Source: Craterostigma plantagineum
Lineage: Eukaryota > Streptophyta > Magnoliopsida > Lamiales > Linderniaceae
Assembly (NCBI GenBank): GCA_027422505.1
Contig: JAPQWV010000051.1
Span: 5,113,501 to 5,177,500, forward strand
DNA length: 64,000 bases
Direction: 5' to 3'
Part shown: positions 56,677 to 64,000 of the stretch, piece after piece
How the letters are laid out: each line of letters begins with the position of its first letter
Position numbering within the stretch: position 1 is the first letter of the stretch
Notes under the pieces: generated by a model
Databases searched by the model: none
The model's input: the letters and a program-made list of their open reading frames with translations, nothing else
Told to the model about the DNA's origin: nothing
Translations under genes and position numbers: made by a program

Positions 56677-57191
56677 TAGGGTTGGGATCGGGTCGGGTTT
56701 TGGGGGTTTCGGGTTTTTCGGGTCGGGTACCCGATTTTTTCGGGTTCTTATTTTGATACCCGATCCCGATCCGACCAATTTCGGGTACCCGATGGTTGGA
56801 TACCCGAAACCCGATCGGGTACCCGCGGGTCGGGTTAGGGTTTTTTTATCTTTTGAATATACACTTAATTTAGTTAAAAAATGCACGAAAGTGGGATTCA
56901 AACCCAGGTCTAAGGAACGAGACACTTACACAAAGCATTTCAACCACTAAGCTAAGCTAGCTTTTTAGTTTATTCTTATATGATAGTAATATAATTAATT
57001 TTATAAATAAAGTTTCTTTTTTTTTAAAATAGGGTCGGTTACCCGATACCCGATTGGGTAGCATATCGCTACCCGAAACCCGCCCCGAAGTATTATATTG
57101 GGTATCAGGTTTAAACCCGATACCCGATTTAACCCGAATTTTCACCCCCGATCGGGTACCCGAAACCCGGGTACCCGAATGCCCACCCCTA
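56677..57191. mobile_element. hAT-type MITE with TCGGGTACCCG repeats, inside the viral movement protein
   Basis: It is 515 bp with ends TAGGGTTGGGATCGGGT and the inverse of ACCCGAATGCCCACCCCTA, and a perfect 8-bp TSD, ACTGGAAA (56669-56676 and 57192-57199). Dense CGGGTACCCG words border the core. A tRNA-like promoter relic lies in the middle. Confidence 0.9.
56878..56957 (-). other. tRNA-derived (SINE-like) sequence with A and B boxes
   Basis: On the minus strand TTAGCTTAGTGGTTGAA resembles an A box, and about 30 bases later GGGTTTGAATCCC resembles a B box, the RNA polymerase III internal promoter. A complete cloverleaf with paired acceptor arms is not evident, so this is a tRNA-derived relic or SINE piece within the hAT element. 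Confidence 0.5.
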
Positions 57192-57867
57192 ACTGGAAAC
57201 AATCCCTAATGGGAATTATTCAGTCCAGTCTCGCTCATGGCCCAATATACTCTAATGTATACCGAAATCTCCAATTATCATTGGCTGATGTCAATATATT
57301 TGACGCTCTGACATTAAATGTCAAAACTCACGAATATAATTATGCTCTTGAATCGGAAGTAATTTGTATCTGTTATAGGATATATTATAAGCCTTTGCAT
57401 ACGCTTAATCCACAATGTAAAATCGTTGATAAACCCATCAACGAAACTATTCTTATAGAAACTAATTTCAGTAAGTCAATATTACAACTCGTAGATCTAC
57501 CAAATGGGAAGAAATCCAATTCCCAGAAAATTGGGTTATTGAACGAGCCATGCCTCTTCGGCCAAAAATTAAAACCAATCCTACTCAAATAATACAGGCA
57601 ATAGATGAAACTGTTCGAATACAATTTGAGCAGAATAGAAAATCTGTCGATATTAAAACCCCATGACCTAGAATTACTAGATCAACATCTTCTCATTATC
57701 ATATATCATCGTGTGATTATATGATAAGATCTTCTAGAGCTTCGACTTCTCAAGCTAGAGAATCAATCTCTAGTGATTACCTACAAAATAAAGTAGAACT
57801 AAAAATAAATTCTAATAATATTGTTCATGGAATTTTTAAAAATCAAGATGAGGAAACAACCGAGTTT

Positions 57868-60000
57868 GAAATGGATTTTCATGTATGGATTTTAAATCAA
57901 AAATTGATTTTAGCCCGGGATCACCGGCCAGAAAGAAAATTCAACAAGAATTTTTCCAACCCAAATGGGAACTTTTCAGAAAATGGTTTTTTGAAAATTT
58001 TAATAAAGAAGAGAAAAATATTATTCAAAAATTTTTTATAAAGTTTTAAGTAATCGAAATGAGAAATTTCCTTTCGTTCCTTGGTTTTTATCAAAATATT
58101 TTAAAATTTGATCTTTGTTCTTGAAAGAAATTATAAGCTTTCAACTGGAAAAATTTTACTTCAGGTTTCCCTCCCCAAACTAGCTTCCAAATGGAAAAAG
58201 AAAATGAAATTAGATTTTTTAATGCTTTCCGAAAATTATTTGAAAAGGAAAATGATACGCTTTCTGTTACTATTAATCATATTAACAGTCTTTTAGAACA
58301 ACAAAATTATAAAATATGAATGTTATTGTTTTAGGAGAACAAATTTCTTTATTAAAGAAAAATATTGAGGAAGTTTCATCCTCAATAAAAGACATAAAAA
58401 ACTTTTTATTAAAAGAAAAAAATAAATTAAGATCAGTTGATGTTGCGTCTCCCCGCATTCAACCTCCTCTTGAAGTTACAGATTTTAAACTGAAATATAT
58501 TTCTCATATTGAGAATTACTTGAAGAAAAATTTCAAAATCTTAAGCTTAATACTTTGAGCGAAGAATTTGAAGATCAATTAGAAAATTCAGATAATTTTC
58601 AAAATACTTTTAATCAAGAAATTAATAAACTTAAGCATACAAAATATGTTGATAAGCCAACTCAAAGTAAATATTATTATCCTAGGCTTACTCCACAGGA
58701 TATCTTGTTTGAAGAACAAGAATTTATGCTCAATAATTCGTATAATGGTAGATGCATATACGAATGAACCTAGACAGTTATACTGAAAGGCAAATCTATA
58801 ATATGATACATAGAATGCTATGTATAGCACAATTTGCAAAACTAATCAAAATAATGATAAAGCTGTTGCAAATATGATCGTCGCTGGTTTCACTGGTCAG
58901 CTAAAAGAATGGTGGGATAAATCTCAACGAGAAAAAGACGATATTTATCTTACCGTTAAAGAAGAAAACGGTCAACAAATAGATAATGTTGTTTACACCC
59001 TTTGTGTTAACATTATTGAACATTTTACAGGCCAATGGTCTGATAATTCTGAAAATATCAGAACTTTGCTCCAGAATCTTAGATGTAAGACACTTACATC
59101 TTTTAGATGGTATACGGATACTTTCCTTAGTCGAGTTATGGAACTCCCTGAGTCGAATAGCACTCATTGGAAATCTAAATTTATAGATGGTTTACCCTTA
59201 CTTTTTGCTGAAAGAGTAAGAAATAACCTTATAAAAGGAGAATCGAGTATTGATTATAACTCCTATACTTATGGAAAACTTATTGGAACCTGTATATAAG
59301 AATTTTGGCTTTATGCAATGAAATAAAGCTGAATAAACAGGTCAAGATACATTCTCTTGATGAAAAGAAACAATTAGGAGAATTCTGTGGCCAATTTGGC
59401 ATGGAAAATCTCTCTACGAGTAAAACTCATAAAGAACATAAAACTAAAAATAAAAAGTATTCTTCTAAACAATAAGAAAGAAGAAAGAATCGAAAATTTA
59501 AAAGAAAAGAACAAAAATTTTCTAAAGATAATAATCAACACAAAAATAAATTTCCTCCTATTGTTTGCCGAAAATGCGGTAAAATTGGTCATAAAGCAAA
59601 GACTTGCTGGACCAAGAAGAAATCAATAGTTTAGAAATTGATAGTGAATTAAAAGAAACACTATCAACAATCCTTCTTGAATCTCATAATGAATCAGAAT
59701 ATTCTTCGAATGATGAAAACAATATCATCGAGGATATTTCATCAGAATCTGATGAATGTATACATTGTCAAATAGGTCAACCTTGTTCTAAAGTTTCAGA
59801 TAAATTAGAATCTGATCAGAGATAATAAATCATTTCCCAATTTCAAGAAATCAATGTCCTAGATAATACTCTTTTAGAAATGCTCAGAGAAACTGAAGAT
59901 CCGGATTTAAAAAATCTGATCATCAGAAGAATAATTCAAAATGAGGAAGAAATTTCTAAAGAAGTTATTCCTAAATCCGAACCTTATAAAATGTCAGACG
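57868..60000 (+). pseudogene. Pararetroviral coat-protein (CP) region, broken and truncated
   Basis: A small ORF region (57868-58160) is followed by the coiled-coil-like part (58316-58558), the capsid core (58555-59299, including VAGFTGQLKEWWD and LRCKTLTSFRWYTD) and the zinc knuckle CRKCGKIGHKAKTC (about 59570-59615). The acidic Ser/Glu linker runs to about 60000. Frameshifts occur near 58560, 58790, 59300 and 59620. The match to the minus-strand copy is lost just after the M-S of KMSD, which marks the junction with copia. Confidence 0.7.
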
Positions 60001-61163
60001 AGTGGAGTAAAGACAAGACATCAGAAAGGACTACTCAGTTGCTTCTTAAGCCAAAACGAGCCAACCAAGGTAGCAGACACACTTAAGGACACAGATTGGG
60101 TATTGCGATGCAAGACGAGATCAACCAATTCGAACGCCTTCAAATGGGTATTCAAGAACAAAAAGAATGAAGATGGAGAAGTGATCAGGAATAAAGCAAG
60201 ATTGGTTGCGAATGACTACAATCAACAGGAAGGCATTGACTAAGACGAGATGTATGCTCCTGTTGCCCGAATCGAAGCCATCTGCCTTTTCTTGGCTTAT
60301 GCGGCCCTTAAAGACTTGAAAGTCTACCAAATGGACGTTAAAACCGCCTTTCTCAACGGAGTGTTAAAGGAGGAAGTCTATGTCGCTCAGCCAGAAGGCT
60401 TTGTTGACCTAGAACATCCCGATCATGTCTATTGATCGAATAAAGCTCTCTACGGACTAAAACAAACCCCACGTACTTGGTATGATGTCTTGAGCGAATT
60501 CCTCGTAAAGTCTGGATTCATCCGAGGAACGATTGATACGCCACTCTTCATCAAATGGCAAGACAAAGACTTGATGATCGTCCAAGTTTAAGTAGACGAC
60601 ATCATCTTCGGATCAACAAATCCACAGCTTTGCAAGATGTTTGGAGATTTAATGAAGGGCATGTTTGAAATGAGTCACGTGGGAGAGATGCAGTTCTTCT
60701 TAGCTCTTCAAGTCTGGCAGCTCGACGATGGGATTTTAATCACTCAGACGAAATACAACAAGGATATTCTAAGAAATTCCATCAAGATCAGAGCAAGCCT
60801 CTCAACATTCCTATGTCAACAAGCTGCAAGTTGGATGCCGATCCCACTGGAAAAGCGATCGACATTGCACTTTATCGCAGAATCATTGGGTCTCTTCTCT
60901 ATCTCACCTCATGCCGGCCGGACATCATGTTTGTCACTTGTTTATGCACCCATTTTCAAGCCAATCCCAAGGAATCTCACATGCTTGCGGTGAAGCTGAT
61001 CTTGCGCTACCTCTAGGGCACATCTACCTTAGGATTGTGGTATCCTAAAGGTACTAACTTCAAACTTATCGGCTACACTGACGCTGATTATGCAGGTTTC
61101 CGAATTGACAGGAAAAGCACATCCGGTGGTGCTCAATTTCTAGGAGAAAAGCTGGTCTGCTGG
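60001..61163 (+). pseudogene. SIRE-like copia pol fragment: reverse transcriptase and RNase H start
   Basis: The reading begins within the integrase-RT linker (FLSQNEPTKVADTLKDTDW), continues through [33 protein letters not shown] and KALYGLKQTPRTWYD, and reaches the catalytic box. The Tyr codon of YVDD is TAA, so it reads stop-V-D-D-I-I-F-G. Other stops occur at about 60241 and 60434. A frameshift near 60800 moves the frame for RRIIGSLLYLTSCRPDI. The RNase H start DADYAG is present, and the frame is cut at 61163 by an LTR insertion, resuming at 63853. Confidence 0.85.
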
Positions 61164-63847
61164 TGATCGCGTGCGTGTATACTTATATTAAATTAAAGTT
61201 CGTGTAAGTACGTCAAGTAATAATTAAAACGAATATGTTATAACTAGCACGACGCGCGATAGGCAGTGTACCTATCGTTTGTAATATAGCTATAGCGAAT
61301 ATCCGAGTATCGAACACGAGGAATAAATTGAGTACTAGTAATAACCTATCGTTTGATATTTAACCTAAATAAATATTTTTCATATTTAATTTATGAATTA
61401 AATCCAACAGAAAAACCTAACAAAATCACAAGCTTTAAACAATATTTAAATATTGTTTTATTTATATTTGATTTATAAAATATATTCCAACTAGCTTGAA
61501 CTTAAATATTAAAAATTATTTTCTTTTTCCTTTTTTATATAAAACGGAAGTGCTCGGGATTGCGAATCCCGCTAGGTATCATTGACGAGGCCGTAAAATA
61601 TCGTTAACACAAATATAATGACTAAGTCGCGGTAATTCCTACTCACGCCCGAATTTGCTGTCGCCCTAAACGGTTGTGAGAATATATATTAATTTACCTA
61701 AGCGAGGATCGATTATTTGCTGTCGCCCTATAATCGAATTCCTATCATTTTATGAAAGGCCTAATCGTTTTCTAGCTGTCGCCCTAAACGATATTACCAC
61801 GAAATCACGTCAATACATAGACATATCGAAGTGATATTCAAATTAAGACATAGACATATTAATTTGAAAAACGATATCATAAGCGATAAATAGTCAAAAT
61901 ATAGCATGTTCACGAGTATTTTACGTCCAACAATAATTCTACCCAGCGTTCATCTCATCCCAAGCACATAAAATAATTAGCTACTCATATTCATAATGGA
62001 AACAAGATAATACGTAAATATTGAAGACATAGTTTCTTCCCTGATATTTGGCCTCCCTTCGTTGAGGATTTTGTCGAACACGTGGTGGCCGAGTGGGTAG
62101 TGCACTTTGTTTACTTTATCGTAGCTCTTTGCTCACAGTTCTCGCACACCAACTGCCCATGCTCATTGCTTCTCCACTACTCAGCCCAGCCGCAGCCGTA
62201 GCCTTCCCGATGTACAGACCTCGTGCCCACAACCTTTACAGCTCAATCACTCGTCCCCTCTCAGCAAAGTACAGCAGCCCTACTACACCCGTTCTCTTAA
62301 CGCCCGCAGCCCGTCGCAGTCCCAGCAGCAGTCCAGGCCTGTGCGCCCGGCTCGGATCAGCCCTCGTCAGTCTCTGCAACTGCTGCCTCCTTGACCTTCG
62401 TGTGAGAGGTTGTGGCACAACGAAGCAAGTTTAGAAGCTGCCTCCAAGATGGCCGAGAGCTGCCTACTTTGGTCTTTTCAGCTTCGTTGTAATGGTGTAC
62501 GAGTGTGGAGAGGTGCATTAAGCCCTTAGTGAGGTGGGTGCTTCCTTGATGGTGTTGAATGGAGTGGTGGTTATCAGATGGGTTAGTTCTTGATGGCAGA
62601 GAGGTGTTGATGGTGTGGTATCTCTTCAACAGAGAGGTCGATCTCCTCTTTTTATAGATGATGAATAACAGACAAGTAAACACCCACCCGTAATATCAGA
62701 TCGCAAAATCTTCTGTTCTTCCTTGAATTCGTAAATCTGTCGCTTACTTTTTCTTTTTTTTCCACTCGTGTGTGCTACGCTGTCGGATTGTCGCTCGTGG
62801 GTTTCTTTCTTCATTTTTCTCCTTGTCTACGGCTTCATGCGTGTGTGAGTATGCGTGTGTAATTGTATATCTATTCTCTTTGATGAGCTTGGGCTGTTTC
62901 TCCATTGGGCTATTTATAGAGCTGTCAAAACGGGCCGGCGGGGCGGGCCGGCCCGTAACCGCCAAAAGCCCGCCAGTGGCGGGGCGGGGGCGGGTAAGCC
63001 CGCCATCTGGCGGGCCTAAGAAATGCATAACCGCCCCGCCCCGCCGGCGGGCGCGGGCCTGGCGGGCTTAGCCCGCCAGGTTAAAATAAAAAAAAATATT
63101 AAAAAATTATATAAAAAAGGAAAAAATAGAAAAAATAATAAATAATAGAAAAAAAATAAATATAAAAATAGGAAAAAAATAAGAAAATGAACGAAAATAA
63201 ATTTAATTTAATAAACTTTATTAATATTAATATATTTATATTAATAAGTACCAATTATTATTTTATATTTATAATATTATATTATAAAAAATATAATTTT
63301 TTTTACTTAATCTGGCGGGCTACCCGCGGGCTAGCCCGCCCCGCCCCGCCGAAGCCCGCACCCGCCGCGGGCTTGCCCGCCAAGGCCCGCCTCCAGGCGG
63401 GCCTAAAATTTCAGAGCCCGCCCCGCCACTTTGGCGGGGCGGGGCGGGCCGGCCCGCGGGCCCAAGCCCGTTTTGACAGCTCTAGCTATTTATGGGTCTT
63501 GTTTAGTGGGCTTGGGTCTAGTCATGGGCCAATCAACACGGGCTGTTCTGCACAGCAAAACGGTGTGTTAAAGAAAAATCGTATCTTCTGATCTGGAACT
63601 CGGAATGGAAATTCCTTTGGGCAGAATCAATATCAACGAGTCTCCTATCATCGGTTAAAATTTCAGCTCAATCGGACATCGTTTATCCCGTTCTCTGCAA
63701 GAAATACCAAACTGCCGCAAAACTGCCGTAAAAACGTTAATATTGCCATTAACCACATTTAAGTGCTAGAATATTCAAAACGGCTCCATTAATGAATGCA
63801 AACGACTTAAAATTAACAAATATAAATGTAATAAATTACGTTTATCA
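61164..63847 (-). mobile_element. 2.7-kb solo LTR inserted in copia RNase H
   Basis: The ends are TGATCGCGTGCG and ACGTTTATCA, flanked by GCTGG on both sides (61159-61163 and 63848-63852). No gag or pol is present, only this single LTR-like unit, which includes a 568-bp hAT insertion. The motif GCTGTCGCCCTA occurs three times (about 61660-61795). On the minus strand the ends read TGATAAACG...CGCGATCA, and a CATAAATAG box lies at the hAT site, so minus is the likely orientation. It could be a large solo LTR of a Ty3 element. A short internal-deletion element is less likely. Confidence 0.7.
62917..63484. mobile_element. GC-rich hAT-type MITE inside the 2.7-kb LTR
   Basis: It is 568 bp with perfect ends TAGAGCTGTCAAAACGGG and the inverse CCCGTTTTGACAGCTCTA, and an 8-bp TSD, GCTATTTA (62909-62916 and 63485-63492). 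GGCGGGC and GCCCGCC repeats border an A/T-rich core. ORFs read through it are Pro/Ala/Arg artefacts. Confidence 0.92.
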
Positions 63848-63852
63848 GCTGG

Positions 63853-64000
63853 TCATCCAAGAAGCAGAATTGCATGTCAACATCAACGGCTGAGGCAGAA
63901 TACGTCCGGCCACCAGTTGTTGCTCTCAAATGCTGTGGATGAGGACTGAACTCTGCGATTATGGGTACAATTTAAATAGTATACCCATTTATAGTGATAG
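63853..64000 (+). pseudogene. SIRE-like copia RNase H fragment, continuation
   Basis: After the LTR insertion the frame resumes with SSKKQNCMSTSTAEAEYV, the RNase H segment with its catalytic Glu (AEAEY). It degenerates within about 30 codons. The element continues beyond the window edge. Confidence 0.75.

Larger units (their letters stand above)
56308..57877 (+). pseudogene. Pararetroviral movement protein (MP), interrupted by a hAT element
   Basis: The ATG at 56308 opens a 123-codon frame (to 56676) that is the N-terminal third. After the hAT insertion the frame resumes at 57192-57200 and runs through the conserved D-A-L-T-L-N-V-K-T-H block. A frameshift near 57480 and a stop near 57664 break the rest. 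The C-terminal part continues to about 57877. This copy supplies the N-terminus missing from the minus-strand copy. Confidence 0.75.
56247..60000 (+). mobile_element. Second endogenous pararetrovirus copy, 5' half only
   Basis: It begins at or near the viral primer-binding site and carries movement protein, the small ORF, the coiled-coil and capsid region with a zinc knuckle, and the start of the acidic linker. It then ends abruptly near 60000, where a copia pol fragment begins. Protease, reverse transcriptase, RNase H and the transactivator region are absent. The order and wording match the minus-strand copy at 12640-19952, but the two differ throughout, so they are separate and probably old integrations. 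A hAT element at 56677-57191 splits the movement protein. Confidence 0.85.

Noticed and set aside
62081..62110. tRNA-Leu/Ser-like A box (GTGGCCGAGTGGGTAG style)
   Set aside because: No B box or cloverleaf follows at the right distance; it lies inside the solo LTR.
62744..63591. Pro/Ala/Arg-rich ORFs on both strands
   Set aside because: They read through GGCGGGC repeats of a hAT-type MITE.

Overview
The window is nuclear DNA of a flowering plant, almost certainly a eudicot. The evidence is intron-rich genes with GT-AG junctions and plant-type products, plus Ty1/copia and Ty3/gypsy retrotransposons, hAT, Mutator-like and Stowaway elements, Helitron-like ends and two endogenous pararetrovirus (Caulimoviridae) copies. 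I could not identify the species. No rRNA, CRISPR or intact tRNA gene was seen.

Layout. 1-20,050 is repeat territory: the 3' end of an Athila/Tat-like Ty3 element (LTR 1489-2901) cut into a copia gag (2902-4230); a complete but dead copia element with perfect TSDs (5210-10279); a possible Helitron end (11063); and a broken minus-strand pararetrovirus (about 12,640-19,950) whose far end is chimeric. 20,852-41,794 is a gene island with four complete host genes that I could splice without breaking a reading frame: mitochondrial succinyl-CoA ligase beta subunit (+, 12 exons, 422 aa), a RIC-type CRIB protein (-, 4 exons, 234 aa), glycolipid transfer protein GLTP1 (-, 6 exons, 201 aa) and a TBC-domain RabGAP (-, 11 exons, 426 aa). 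MITEs lie between them, one sits in a RIC intron, and a 3.4-kb solo LTR sits inside a hAT-like element. 42,200-47,600 is a stack of non-autonomous DNA elements, including a 990-bp foldback palindrome and a 1,070-bp Mutator-like MITE. 47,586-64,000 is nested debris: two copies of a SIRE-like 3' (envelope-position) ORF with their 3' LTRs, a second pararetrovirus copy on the plus strand (56,247 to about 60,000) split by a hAT element, a chimeric join to a SIRE-like pol fragment, and a 2.7-kb solo LTR with its own hAT insertion that splits that pol.

How the pieces relate. The four host genes have unrelated housekeeping or signalling roles (TCA cycle, ROP GTPase signalling, glycolipid transfer, Rab GTPase inactivation) and form no pathway cluster. 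The repeats have a readable order of insertion: target-site duplications show which element entered which. Every viral and retrotransposon coding region seen carries stops or frameshifts. I did not find a convincing new biological system. The most unusual structures are the chimeric pararetrovirus junctions, the young foldback palindrome, the set of GC-rich hAT-type elements, and a tandem splice acceptor beside the catalytic arginine of the RabGAP.
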